A DNA stretch of 8,061 nt from Planctomycetota bacterium (GCA_020346805.1 CP070790.1:3956518-3964578), one strand, 5' to 3'; counted from the first letter of the stretch, positions 1 through 8,026 are shown. Made by a program: numbers and translations. Notes: generated from the letters alone by a model not told the origin.

Positions 1-652
1 GGGCAAGCTCATAGGACCTAAAGCGATATGCAAGCTGTGCATACCTATAAGTTAGATACCAGCCTCCATCGTAATTTGGATTTATTGAAAAGACTTTATG
101 AAAACAATCGAATGCTGATTTCTCATTGCCGTTCTTATCATAGGACTGGCCTAAAAACTGATAAACCATTGTTTTGTCTTCAGTTGCCAACCCTTCTACT
201 TTCAAAGCCTTATGATAGAATTCTATGGCTTTATCTAAATTATTAAGCTTCTCGTAGCTTACACCAGACGCCAAAATTACCATAAACGCATCCTCGGCGT
301 CGAGGCTTTCTATATATTTGAATGCTTCTAAATAATATTTCAGAGCATTATGGTAATCACCATCATCGAAAAAAGCAGCTCCCAAATTATAGTTAACAGA
401 CCATTTTAACTCATAAGCTTCACTATCCGGCAAAGCATATAGATTTTCTAATGCTTTAAAATAATTTTTCTTGGCTTCTCCAAAATCACTTAAGCTATAA
501 AAGCTCAACCCTATTTCTTCATGTATAGAGGCAATTTCACCCTTATTAGTTGCCAGCTTTAAAGCATCTCTTAGATACCCTATCTTTTTGTTAAAATCCT
601 CTTTTTCATGAGCATCTTGTGCAAGAGTTAAAAGTCTATCTAATTCATCCAT
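1..652 (-). CDS. TPR-repeat protein, 3' end cut off by the window edge
   Basis: Reading the minus strand from ATG at 652 gives 217 uninterrupted codons (MDELDRLLTLAQDAHEKE...) and no stop before base 1, so this is the N-terminal part of a longer protein. It shows consecutive tetratricopeptide repeats at about residues 41-74, 84-117, 124-157 and 162-195, with a further helix from 199. Typical TPR signatures are visible, such as LGAAFFDDGDYHNALKYY and LDKAIEFYHKALKV. TPRs are helical protein-protein interaction scaffolds and give no specific function. There is no signal peptide or membrane segment, so the protein is probably cytoplasmic. A GTG directly precedes the ATG (start 655) and the frame is open upstream to a TAA near 722. 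There is no strong Shine-Dalgarno sequence, so the start is moderately certain. The gene lies 86 bases downstream of the RHS gene on the same strand and could be co-transcribed with it. Its G+C is about 35% by hand count, lower than the RHS core (about 46% in a sample), which hints at a separate origin. An immunity or regulatory role for the RHS tip is possible but unproven. Confidence 0.85.
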   Translation of the reverse strand, partial: MDELDRLLTLAQDAHEKEDFNKKIGYLRDALKLATNKGEIASIHEEIGLSFYSLSDFGEAKKNYFKALENLYALPDSEAYELKWSVNYNLGAAFFDDGDYHNALKYYLEAFKYIESLDAEDAFMVILASGVSYEKLNNLDKAIEFYHKALKVEGLATEDKTMVYQFLGQSYDKNGNEKSAFDCFHKVFSINPNYDGGWYLTYRYAQLAYRFRSYELA

Positions 653-738
653 CACGTTTCTGTTATTATTGGGATTTCTGGTTAAAGATATATTTTCTAA
701 ATGGGAGCCTTTCCCAAGAAATTAATATATCGCTGATA

Positions 739-1143
739 CTATGGACTGGGTTCAGAAAACTGACTAGTAAGAAACCTCCATATCCTGGCTAACCATGGCT
801 CCCGCTTCAACTGCTGCTCAACTGTGGGTGCTATTGGCGGTACAGGATTCTTTTTAGGATCCTGATCTTTTGGTGGCTTGTAAGCATTACTCTCTCTAAA
901 CATCTTTTTTTGCTTAGCATAATGATCTCGACTTCGCTTATTACTACTAGCTTCACAAACTGCGGCATCTTCAGACTCCAAGAAATCTATGATATCAAAT
1001 ATAAGCGGACGAGGATCCATTAACCTTATTATTTTCATAAGATCATTAGCGATTAGCTGGTTTTCATAAGTGCCAGGCTGAAAAACATAATGAGCACTTG
1101 GATCAAGCCCTCGAGGACTTGGTCTAACAACAGATCCAGCTTG
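739..1143 (-). other. C-terminal variable tip of the RHS protein (134 residues)
   Basis: This segment encodes everything after the DPWGL motif that closes the RHS core, from QAGSVVRPSPRGLDP to FLTSQFSEPSP. In polymorphic RHS proteins this position holds the exchangeable effector domain. I see a predicted helical stretch (ENQLIANDLMKIIRLMDP, then IFDIIDFLESEDAAV), a basic patch (SNKRSRDHYAKQKKMF) and a Pro/Lys-rich linker (KPPKDQDPKKNPVPPIAP), then a Trp-containing amphipathic end (REPWLARIWRFL). There is no HNH, AHH, deaminase, ADP-ribosyltransferase or other toxin motif that I can name. G+C in a 360-base sample is about 42%, between the RHS core and the downstream TPR gene. It may be a novel effector, a degenerate remnant or just a structural tail. 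Confidence 0.6.
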
Positions 1144-4100
1144 TAATCCCCAAGGGTCAACCAAATTAATCGGATTGTTCTCAGAATATTCAAAAAGATT
1201 AATTCCGCCAGCTAGCCCTATCGGATCCGGCCGCATATATCTTCCAGTGGTGGGATCGTAATAACGATGGTAATTGTAATGCCACCCAGTCTCTTGATCA
1301 TAGTATTGGCCAACAAACCGGAAGTTGTTCACCACTTCGGAGTTGGGATTAACGGTTGCCTCACCAAATGGTTTGTAATCTGCTTCCCAGGCCATAACAC
1401 CTTGATCATTTGTCATAATAACCGGGGTGCCAAGATAATTATTGAGAAAATAATACATGGTATCGCTGGCAACGTCAATCATTACCAGGCGGGCTTCGTC
1501 AACATACAGGTACTCTGTAACAAAAGTTCCGTCCGCTGAACTTTCAGCGATAAGGTTTCCGTTAAAGTCATAATGGAATATCGTAGCGATCCCATCAACT
1601 TCCTTGATTACTCGCTGGCCTAAACCATTGTAAGCATATTCTCCAAGGACTTTTGAATTTTCTTCGACCCTTATCAGTCGGTTGTTTTGATTATACGCCA
1701 GTTCCCTGTCACCGATTTCTGTAATGTTACCATTGGCATCGTAAGAATAAACTACCGGTTCGCCAAGCCCTGTGGTCTGATAGAGTTTATTGGTTCCCGG
1801 ATAATATGTGTAAGTTTCAGTCTGACCGCCGATTGTCCTGGTCAGACGGTTGCCCACCTTGTCATAGATGAATTCGATGTTTCCATAAATGCCGTTTGCG
1901 TGATACAAACGGTTTAGGGCATCATAATTAAAATCCTTATTATACCATGGGGTGTAAGTGCCACGGATGGAGATCAGGTTGTGGTTAGCGTCATAGGAGT
2001 AAACTTGCTCCATAGGTTTACCGGAATTGATGGTCGCCAGAGATTCGTTTTCATTGGATACATTGTTAACCGTCCCGCCAGCACCAGTTTCCAGGCCTTT
2101 GGCAGTGCCAAAAGGATTATAGGAAAGATTGTCGACCAGTGTGACCGTATTCGCATTATAGGTTGTTGTAACCTTTTGGATTCTGCCGGAAGTGTATCGA
2201 TTATAGTCGATCGTTCGTCCTGAAGTGTAAATAAAGGAGAGGAGTCGTCCGCCCGGGGTGAACGTGCGGGACACAGGGTGGGAATACCCATTGACAGTGC
2301 TGGTTTTGCCTATCAAGCGGCCTCGGCTATCGTAATCAAAGGCAATCTTGCCGGCTGGACCCGTAATTCCGGTGCGACGACCGACTCCATATGTTCCTTT
2401 GTCATACGTATACGTGATGTCGTCACGTGAATCTGGAAATCGCGCCGCTTCCAGTCGGTTGAGCAGATCATAGCTATACACAACCGCGTTTCCCTTGGCA
2501 TCAGTCTCTTTGATTGGATTTCCGGCTGCATCATAAACATAGTTTGTGGTACCGGTATCTGGCGAAGTGGCAGAAACCACACGGCCCATATCATCGTACA
2601 TATAATTGGTACGATTACCTTCGGCATCAATAACGGAAACAAGATTCCCGTGCAAATCATAGCTGAAACTGGTTAGCACACCGTTGGGTTGAGAAATCGC
2701 AACTAGACGGTTAAGCGGATCGTAGCCATAAGTTGTTGTATTGCCATTAAAGTCAGTCACTGAGATAATATTGCCTTCACTGTCATAGTCGTATTCCGTA
2801 TAGGTATCGTCCGCATTTATTTGTTTCCAAATCCTGCCGGGGATAACCGGATGCTTGTAGCTCCAACGCTTGCGAGATGTGCGCGTGCCGGACAAATCAT
2901 GCTTGACCATCTCGATCAGGTTACCTTGGACATCGTAGGTATAGACAATAGAATTGCCTTCCATATCAGTTTTTTGGATTAGTCGACCATAGACAGGATC
3001 ATAATCGTAGCTGCGCAAAACACCATCTTCATCGGTGATGGTTTCCGGCAATCCGGCAGTATTATAGGATACACTGCTGGTGCTGCTATCGGCTTCATGA
3101 GTGACGGCGATAATGCGTTCCATGCCATCATATGTAAAAGCCTGGGACTGGTCATTGACATCGGTTAACCGACCCAATTTTCCGACGGCATCATAATCTG
3201 AGAAACTGGTTGTGCCGATCAACGGCCGGGTGACAGACATCAAATTGCCAGTACCGGTATCGTAAGTAAGTGTGGTAATGTCTCCGCTATCAGCCAGCGG
3301 GCCATCAATCGATTCGACTTGCCCCTTCGGGTTATAGGTGAAAGTGGTGATATACTCGTATGGAATAACCCTACCGTCAGCATCTGCGGTAAAGCCCTGT
3401 TCGATGATACGGTGGAGCAAGTTGATGGGATTTTCATTGGCGGTTGCATTACTGTCATCGTCATAATCCCAGATGGTGACTTTGTCATCGTTGCCCAGGA
3501 CGCTTTCCTCGGAGCGGTTTAAAGCGACATTCATCGCCGGGTGATAAGTGTAAGTGATCAACTGTTCTTCAAGAGTGCCGGCAGCAAAAATCAATGTCTG
3601 CGGATTTCCCCTGTCATCATGATTCAAGTACTGGTGAATGGTGCCACCAGCGGTTTCCACCTCGATAAGATTTATCTTATTGTCGTAGTCCCAGCGAACA
3701 ATGTTGTAATCAGTGTAAGGCGCACCTGCAATTCCTTGCATGGCGGTTACCCGCCGCCGGTTATTCACCTCCTTGATTGTATAAGTTCGGCGTGCGCCAT
3801 AGGCATCGGTCACGTCTGCCCGTGTGTTAGTCGCATAATTGACCGATACACCGGTACCTTGGACGTTGAAATTGTCAACACAGCGGTCCTGGTTGTCATA
3901 GGTCCATTTATTAATCAAGTGATCGGATGTGTTGCGTTTGCCGGTTAGGTTGTGGCTATCCATCGGATCCGAATATTCATACGTGAATCCAGAGTCGTCA
4001 GGATAGGTAACGGATATGAGGTTCTGATCGGCGTCATAGCCATATGTGACGTAGATTCCATTTGCAACTTCCGGTACAACCGGTCCGGAAATCGATTCCA

Positions 4101-5277
4101 GCAGACCGTTAGAATTGTAATTGAAGGTCAAGGTCCGCCCGCTGGCTTGATCAGCAACTACTTCTAGACGCTCCTGCGCACCATAATCCATAATCAAGCG
4201 ATTGCGCTTTTCATCCTCGATCCAGAGTAGTCGACCGGTAACTGAGAATCCATACCGAAAGCCATTCAGCCGGTGCCATACGTATTCTCCTGTTACGACG
4301 GTCACATGGGTTTTTTCGCCAAATTGGCCTTTATAAAACCCGGCGGTTTCTTCTTTGAAATAAGCCGCCCGGCCGGTCTGATCCACAATCTTGACAAAGT
4401 TTTCAGTGCTAAATTTAAAATCAGGATTGAGCGAAACGCCATATGAATGTGTCCATCCAAAACCGAAGGAACCTTGACTGCTGACCCTGCTGTTATATGT
4501 AGCTGCAAACAAGAGCCCAAACCGATGGGAGGATGCAAAGTTTAAGTCTAAACGAAATTCGACTGCGTTGCCGTTTAAAATCCGGATAGTTTCACCGATC
4601 AGCCCGCCGCCATCCTGTTGCTCATCAAAATTCAAGCCGTAGTCCAGATCTTCTGTCGAGGTGACAAAAACAGTTACCGAGTCAGAGGCTGTGCCCCCGG
4701 GTCCAGTAGCCGTCAGGGTATAGGTGGTGTCCTGTAACGGTGAAACAAAGATAGAACCGTTTGTGTCAACATTGCCTATCGCTGGCTCAATTACACATTT
4801 TTCAGCATTCGTTGCACTCCAGCTTAAGGTACTTGATCGTCCCCTGTTAATCGATTCAGGATCGGCTGAAAAACTTACCTGCGGCAGAGGGATGGGGCTT
4901 GTTTTTGTAATCTCAATTTGAATGGATGCTCCGAGGTCTCCTCTGAGAAACACTATCATCCGATTTACGCTGCTTAGTTGAATAGATGTTTGAAAAATAG
5001 CTTGGTTGTTGGTCAATAAGTTCCGCAAAGGAAAAAATACACCGTTAAATATCAGCACGCCGCCATAGAACTTTTTATCCAGGGCATTTTTAATGATGTT
5101 AAGGTTCGCCTCACCCGGCGTGTCGACATTGAACCGATGTCGGGAAAGATGGAAGCGCCACCATCGGATTTCAAGGTTTTGAGGACCGAATACAGTCTCT
5201 TCGCTTGCAGAAATAGTAGCTGCAGTAGCGGAGATGATAAAAAGGGTGAGTACAAAAGAAAATAATTTTTTTGGCAT
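739..5277 (-). CDS. Exported RHS/YD-repeat protein with Ig-like domain and unrecognised C-terminal tip
   Basis: This is a 1512-residue protein starting at ATG 5277. That start is preferred over an in-frame TTG at 5307 because it follows AAGAGA with a 7-base spacer and puts a clean Sec signal peptide (MPKKLFSFVLTLFIISATAA) at the N-terminus. Order of parts: signal peptide to about 24; a beta-rich domain at 27-123; an Ig-like domain at about 133-205 (STLSWSATNAEKCVIEP, then TYTLTATGPGGTASDSV); an RHS entry segment like DUF6531 at about 236-283 (TYNSR, FGFGWTHSYG); long YD repeats; and an RHS core with LGTP at 1282-1285, YKPFGE, GQYYDQETGWHYNYHRYYDP and RPDPIGLAGG, ending in NPINLVDPWGL at 1378. 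A 134-residue tip follows. In RHS families the YD repeats form a shell around the C-terminal domain, and the core can self-cleave near DPxGL. That is family knowledge and was not tested here. The protein is probably exported to the periplasm or surface. There is no PAAR or other T6SS adaptor. It could instead be a structural or adhesive wall-associated-type protein rather than a toxin. Confidence 0.93.
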   Translation of the reverse strand: MPKKLFSFVLTLFIISATAATISASEETVFGPQNLEIRWWRFHLSRHRFNVDTPGEANLNIIKNALDKKFYGGVLIFNGVFFPLRNLLTNNQAIFQTSIQLSSVNRMIVFLRGDLGASIQIEITKTSPIPLPQVSFSADPESINRGRSSTLSWSATNAEKCVIEPAIGNVDTNGSIFVSPLQDTTYTLTATGPGGTASDSVTVFVTSTEDLDYGLNFDEQQDGGGLIGETIRILNGNAVEFRLDLNFASSHRFGLLFAATYNSRVSSQGSFGFGWTHSYGVSLNPDFKFSTENFVKIVDQTGRAAYFKEETAGFYKGQFGEKTHVTVVTGEYVWHRLNGFRYGFSVTGRLLWIEDEKRNRLIMDYGAQERLEVVADQASGRTLTFNYNSNGLLESISGPVVPEVANGIYVTYGYDADQNLISVTYPDDSGFTYEYSDPMDSHNLTGKRNTSDHLINKWTYDNQDRCVDNFNVQGTGVSVNYATNTRADVTDAYGARRTYTIKEVNNRRRVTAMQGIAGAPYTDYNIVRWDYDNKINLIEVETAGGTIHQYLNHDDRGNPQTLIFAAGTLEEQLITYTYHPAMNVALNRSEESVLGNDDKVTIWDYDDDSNATANENPINLLHRIIEQGFTADADGRVIPYEYITTFTYNPKGQVESIDGPLADSGDITTLTYDTGTGNLMSVTRPLIGTTSFSDYDAVGKLGRLTDVNDQSQAFTYDGMERIIAVTHEADSSTSSVSYNTAGLPETITDEDGVLRSYDYDPVYGRLIQKTDMEGNSIVYTYDVQGNLIEMVKHDLSGTRTSRKRWSYKHPVIPGRIWKQINADDTYTEYDYDSEGNIISVTDFNGNTTTYGYDPLNRLVAISQPNGVLTSFSYDLHGNLVSVIDAEGNRTNYMYDDMGRVVSATSPDTGTTNYVYDAAGNPIKETDAKGNAVVYSYDLLNRLEAARFPDSRDDITYTYDKGTYGVGRRTGITGPAGKIAFDYDSRGRLIGKTSTVNGYSHPVSRTFTPGGRLLSFIYTSGRTIDYNRYTSGRIQKVTTTYNANTVTLVDNLSYNPFGTAKGLETGAGGTVNNVSNENESLATINSGKPMEQVYSYDANHNLISIRGTYTPWYNKDFNYDALNRLYHANGIYGNIEFIYDKVGNRLTRTIGGQTETYTYYPGTNKLYQTTGLGEPVVYSYDANGNITEIGDRELAYNQNNRLIRVEENSKVLGEYAYNGLGQRVIKEVDGIATIFHYDFNGNLIAESSADGTFVTEYLYVDEARLVMIDVASDTMYYFLNNYLGTPVIMTNDQGVMAWEADYKPFGEATVNPNSEVVNNFRFVGQYYDQETGWHYNYHRYYDPTTGRYMRPDPIGLAGGINLFEYSENNPINLVDPWGLQAGSVVRPSPRGLDPSAHYVFQPGTYENQLIANDLMKIIRLMDPRPLIFDIIDFLESEDAAVCEASSNKRSRDHYAKQKKMFRESNAYKPPKDQDPKKNPVPPIAPTVEQQLKREPWLARIWRFLTSQFSEPSP
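2413..2793 (-). repeat. Regular YD-repeat array within the RHS gene (6 units of about 63 bases)
   Basis: Six consecutive units can be aligned in the protein. Five are exactly 21 residues and the last is 22. They begin YDYDSEGNI, YGYDPLNRL, FSYDLHGNL, YMYDDMGRV, YVYDAAGNP and YSYDLLNRL. The shared pattern is an aromatic residue, x, YD, two variable residues, then a Gly or Asn turn and a hydrophobic residue. The units are diverged at DNA level, so this is an old protein repeat and not a recent tandem duplication. Irregular YD repeats continue on both sides of this array. In RHS structures such repeats build a beta-sheet spiral that encloses the C-terminal domain. Confidence 0.85.
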
Positions 5278-5449
5278 GATATGATCTCTTGCAGTGAATA
5301 GCGGCAATTTGTTGCTTAGTCAATTGAAAGGTGGTTTCTCATCGACTATTGTGAGAGTTACGCTTAACCGAATAACAAATTTCTAAAGTGAGTCAAACGA
5401 TAATCTGCAAAATATAAAAAGCCACTTGTACCAGGATGCATAGGGTGGT
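5278..5449. promoter_or_regulatory. Divergent intergenic region between the RHS and MFS genes
   Basis: This 172-base, AT-rich gap must carry promoters for both divergent genes unless one is read from elsewhere. On the minus strand, TTGACT (5391-5396) and TATTCG (5369-5374) are 16 bases apart, a fair -35 with a weak -10 for the RHS gene. On the plus strand, TATAAA (5413-5418) could be a -10 for the transporter, but no good -35 stands before it. I see no clear operator palindrome. The region assignment is solid; the individual boxes are weak. Confidence 0.35.
5285..5290 (-). promoter_or_regulatory. Ribosome binding site deciding the RHS start
   Basis: The minus strand reads AAGAGA here, 7 bases before ATG 5277. 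It supports that ATG over the upstream in-frame TTG at 5307, which would place ten polar residues ahead of the signal peptide. Confidence 0.55.
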
Positions 5450-6685
5450 ATGAAGGCGCCGTCACATCGGACAGTTGCCATGCAAAAACTGGATAAATCC
5501 ATTCTCAGTACTCTTCTTTTTTCCATCTTTGCTACGGTTACCGGCGTTGGAATCGTCGTCCCGCTGTTGCCGGTCTACGCCCACGATCTGGGTGCCAGCG
5601 GCCTGTACATCGGGATGATTTTCGGGGCATTTTCCCTGTCGCGAACCTTTCTTTTGCCTTACTTCGGCAGGTTGTCGGATAAAAGAGGTCGCAAGCCGTT
5701 TATCGTTTCCGGTCTTATTGCCTACACACTGATATCATTGACTTACTTGTTTTCAAAAAGTGTTAACTCCCTTATCATTATACGATTTGTTCAAGGGGCC
5801 GGGTCGGCCATGCTCATGCCTGTTATTCAAGCTTATGTGGGCGATATCACGCCCAATGGTCGGGAAGGGTTTACCATGGGCATGTTTAACATGTTCCTGT
5901 TTTTCGGCTTAAGCATTGGACCGGTGTTGGGGGGAATTATTCGTGACCGCTTTGATCTGAATGCGGCTTTTATCAGCATGGGGTTGTTGGTGTTTATCGG
6001 CTTTTTATTGAGCCTTTTCCTGCTGCCGCCCACCGGATCGGAACAGGTTGTGCGTCGCGGCAGGCCGCCGGCGGATTGGAAGCGACTACTACGGGACCGT
6101 GATATTGCCGGAATTTTTCTTTTCAGACTCGCCTTTACGGCCTGTATCGGAATCATATGGGGTTTTTTGCCGGTGCTGGGCGATGCAGAGCTATCTCTTT
6201 CCAGTTCATCCATTGGATTCCTTGTTATGCTGGGTATTGCGATCAGCGGTATGCTGCATGTCCCCATGGGCTATCTGGCGGACCGGATGAATAAAAAGTT
6301 AATGGTGGTGGCGGGCGGTTTGATCGTTAGCTATGCTATTTTGTCCTTTGAATGGGCTGGCAATTTTGAGGCTATGGTTCTGGCCAGTATTTTCTTCGGT
6401 ATCGGTGGTGGGATATGCATGCCGGCGCTGATGGCCATGGCTGTTTTGAAAGGAGATTCAACCAACGCCATGGGTTCAGTCATGGCGCTTATGAACGTAG
6501 CCCACAGCTTGGGGATGCTGCTCGGCGCATTACTTGCGGGATTAATGATGGATCTTTCCCAACTTCGTCAGGTTTTTTCGCTTGGTACCGTAATTATGAG
6601 TTTTGGTGCTGGACTTTTTATCATTTTTACCTATCATCGAAAAGCTTACTACAACCAAGTTCCCTCTAGCGGCAAACCACAATGA
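5450..6685 (+). CDS. MFS transporter, drug:H+ antiporter type, 12 TM segments
   Basis: A 411-residue inner-membrane secondary transporter of the major facilitator superfamily, within the usual length range of about 400 for 12-TM members. Hydrophobic segments run from about residue 18 to 395, split by a basic cytoplasmic loop near 195-218 (VRRGRPPADWKRLLRDRD). Family motifs are present. Motif A is GRLSDKRGRK at 73-82, in the TM2-TM3 loop. Motif B is RFVQGAGSA at 112-120. The antiporter motif C is GLSIGPVLGGII at 153-164 in TM5. A second motif A copy, GYLADRMNKK, lies at 274-283. Motif C points to proton-driven export, as in the DHA1 efflux family, but the substrate cannot be read from sequence. 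The start is uncertain. ATG 5450 is the first after an in-frame stop, but its GGGTGG lies only one base upstream. ATG 5480 (401 residues) has a weak GGA 8 bases ahead and fits MFS N-termini well. The gene is divergent from the RHS gene and has no evident functional link to it. Confidence 0.92.
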   Translation: MKAPSHRTVAMQKLDKSILSTLLFSIFATVTGVGIVVPLLPVYAHDLGASGLYIGMIFGAFSLSRTFLLPYFGRLSDKRGRKPFIVSGLIAYTLISLTYLFSKSVNSLIIIRFVQGAGSAMLMPVIQAYVGDITPNGREGFTMGMFNMFLFFGLSIGPVLGGIIRDRFDLNAAFISMGLLVFIGFLLSLFLLPPTGSEQVVRRGRPPADWKRLLRDRDIAGIFLFRLAFTACIGIIWGFLPVLGDAELSLSSSSIGFLVMLGIAISGMLHVPMGYLADRMNKKLMVVAGGLIVSYAILSFEWAGNFEAMVLASIFFGIGGGICMPALMAMAVLKGDSTNAMGSVMALMNVAHSLGMLLGALLAGLMMDLSQLRQVFSLGTVIMSFGAGLFIIFTYHRKAYYNQVPSSGKPQ

Positions 6686-6759
6686 CAATTCTGTCAGGAA
6701 ATTTCGTATTTGTCGTTGAAAGCGCGAATGAGTTTCCATCCAGCTGCCAAAGGTTTATA

Positions 6760-6790
6760 AAATATGGTGTGTCGGAAACCCAACATATTT
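6760..6790 (+). terminator. Imperfect hairpin downstream of the MFS gene, possible weak terminator
   Basis: AAATATG (6760-6766) pairs with CATATTT (6784-6790). Further pairs continue inward (T-A, G-C, then G-C, T-A) across two mismatches, giving 11 pairs in all. The 3' arm ends in TTT. It lies 75 bases after the transporter stop and just before the proposed dnaJ promoter, where a terminator would fit. The stem is AT-rich and the T-run short, so it would be inefficient as an intrinsic terminator. Confidence 0.25.
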
Positions 6791-6800
6791 ATCTAAACGA

Positions 6801-6828
6801 TTGACTTTCGCTATATTTGCATTAAAAT
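6801..6828 (+). promoter_or_regulatory. Candidate sigma70 promoter for dnaJ
   Basis: TTGACT (6801-6806, five of six matches to TTGACA) and TAAAAT (6823-6828, five of six to TATAAT) are 16 bases apart. Transcription would start near 6835 and give a leader of about 75 bases before the dnaJ ATG. I did not find a sigma32-type heat-shock promoter (CTTGAAA with CCCCAT-like -10) or a CIRCE inverted repeat in this spacer. The surrounding DNA is AT-rich, so a chance match is possible. Confidence 0.45.
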
Positions 6829-6910
6829 TATAGATGATTACCGCATGAAAATACTTCAGCAATAATATCAGTATAACCATATTTCTTGCTGTAAAGACTC
6901 AGGGACCCAA

Positions 6911-8026
6911 ATGCCACCAAAAAGGGATTATTACGAAGTATTGGGTGTTAATCGAGACGCCGTCGACGATGAAATCAAAGCAAGTTATCGAAAACTTGCT
7001 CTAAAATACCATCCGGACAGAAACCCCGACGATAAAGCTGCTGAAGAGAGTTTCAAAGAAGCCGCTGAGGCGTATGAAGTTCTACGGGATCCTCAAAAGC
7101 GCAACATTTATGACCAGTATGGCCACCAGGGTCTTGAAGGGTCCGGTTTTTCCGGATTTGGTGGATTTGAAGACATATTTGCAAGCTTCGGCGATATCTT
7201 TGAGGATTTTTTCGGTTTTGGCAGAAGCAAGCGTTCAAGAAGCCGAGCCCAAAGAGGAGCTGATCTTCGATACGATATGTCCCTCAGCTTCATGGAAGCT
7301 GCGTTTGGTACTGAAACCGAAATAAATGTCGAAAAAGCAGAAACCTGCCTGTCTTGCAACGGTGATGGCTGCGAGCCAGGTACACGACCTGAAGTCTGCG
7401 GTCAATGCCGCGGAGAAGGTCAGGTGTCCCGCAGCCAGGGCTTTTTCACGGTCAGAACCACCTGCCCCTCCTGCCGCGGTGTTGGTCAAGTCATAACCCA
7501 TCTGTGTCCTGAATGCAGAGGAATCGGCCAGGTACAAGTCAGGAAAACGGTCACTGTAAAAATACCAGCTGGCGTCGATAACGGATCCAGGCTTCGACTG
7601 ACCGCAGAAGGCGAAGGCGGCGTACATGGGGGACCTCCAGGTGATCTTTATGTTTTTATCCATGTCGAACACCATGATTTTTTCGAACGGGATAACACAA
7701 ACGTAATTTGCCGAGTGCCGATTTCCTTTGTACAGGCTTCCCTTGGTGATAAAATCAACGTCCCTACTTTAAATGGTGAGAAGACCATAGAAATACGAAA
7801 AGGAACTCAACCCGGCGATATACATCGCCTGCGCGGCGAGGGAATTCCTTCACTTCGTCACGGCCGCCGCGGTGACCAGATAATTCAATTTGCCATCAAA
7901 ACCCCGACCAACTTGACCAAAAAGCAGGAAGTGCTGCTGAAAGAATTTGCGAAACTTGAGTCCAAAAAATTGAAAAACGTATTAAAAAATGTACTTAAAG
8001 GCGATATGGCCGGCGCTACGAGATAG
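6911..8026 (+). CDS. dnaJ: Chaperone protein DnaJ (type I Hsp40)
   Basis: A complete 371-residue class A DnaJ, the cytoplasmic co-chaperone that delivers unfolded clients to DnaK and stimulates its ATPase. All parts are visible in order. The J domain is at about 5-70 with the essential HPD at 34-36. The Gly/Phe-rich linker is at about 74-104 ([12 protein letters not shown]). The zinc-binding region has four CxxCxGxG motifs, at C146/C149, C163/C166, C185/C188 and C199/C202, with spacing like E. coli DnaJ. Two C-terminal substrate-binding and dimerisation domains follow to the end, including [14 protein letters not shown] and GDLYVFIHV. The start ATG is preceded by AGGGA with a 5-base spacer, a strong ribosome binding site. 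All catalytic and zinc-binding residues are intact and the length is normal (E. coli DnaJ is 376 residues). It stands apart from any dnaK or grpE in this window and is probably transcribed from its own promoter in the upstream spacer. Confidence 0.98.
   Translation: MPPKRDYYEVLGVNRDAVDDEIKASYRKLALKYHPDRNPDDKAAEESFKEAAEAYEVLRDPQKRNIYDQYGHQGLEGSGFSGFGGFEDIFASFGDIFEDFFGFGRSKRSRSRAQRGADLRYDMSLSFMEAAFGTETEINVEKAETCLSCNGDGCEPGTRPEVCGQCRGEGQVSRSQGFFTVRTTCPSCRGVGQVITHLCPECRGIGQVQVRKTVTVKIPAGVDNGSRLRLTAEGEGGVHGGPPGDLYVFIHVEHHDFFERDNTNVICRVPISFVQASLGDKINVPTLNGEKTIEIRKGTQPGDIHRLRGEGIPSLRHGRRGDQIIQFAIKTPTNLTKKQEVLLKEFAKLESKKLKNVLKNVLKGDMAGATR

Noticed and set aside
28..246. Open frame of 72 codons on the plus strand at the left edge
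   Set aside because: It is antisense to the TPR reading frame, whose repeat pattern is clear. The plus-strand product has no plausible features.
702..716. Small palindrome TGGGA-GCCTT-TCCCA between the RHS and TPR genes, considered as a terminator
   Set aside because: The stem is only 5 pairs and is followed on the minus strand by TTTAG, not a T-run. It is too weak to call.
2413..2793. Roughly 63-base periodicity considered as a CRISPR or other DNA repeat array
   Set aside because: The period is exactly 21 codons in frame, the DNA of the units is diverged, and the protein shows YD motifs, so it is protein repeat structure.
3541..3948. Open frame of 135 codons on the plus strand inside the RHS gene
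   Set aside because: It is antisense to well-conserved YD repeats, has no ribosome binding site or recognisable domain, and comes from the low stop frequency of repetitive coding DNA read backwards.
5295..5323. TTGACT and TATTCA 17 bases apart on the minus strand as an RHS promoter
   Set aside because: The start of transcription would fall within the proposed ribosome binding site at 5285-5290, leaving no leader, and the -10 matches only three of six bases.
6683..6696. TGACA-ATTC-TGTCA hairpin at the MFS stop codon, considered as a terminator
   Set aside because: A 5-pair AT-rich stem with no following T-run (GGAAATTT) is not a credible intrinsic terminator.
7235..7675. Open frame of 146 codons on the minus strand inside dnaJ
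   Set aside because: It is antisense to the zinc-finger and C-terminal domain of an intact dnaJ and resembles no known protein.
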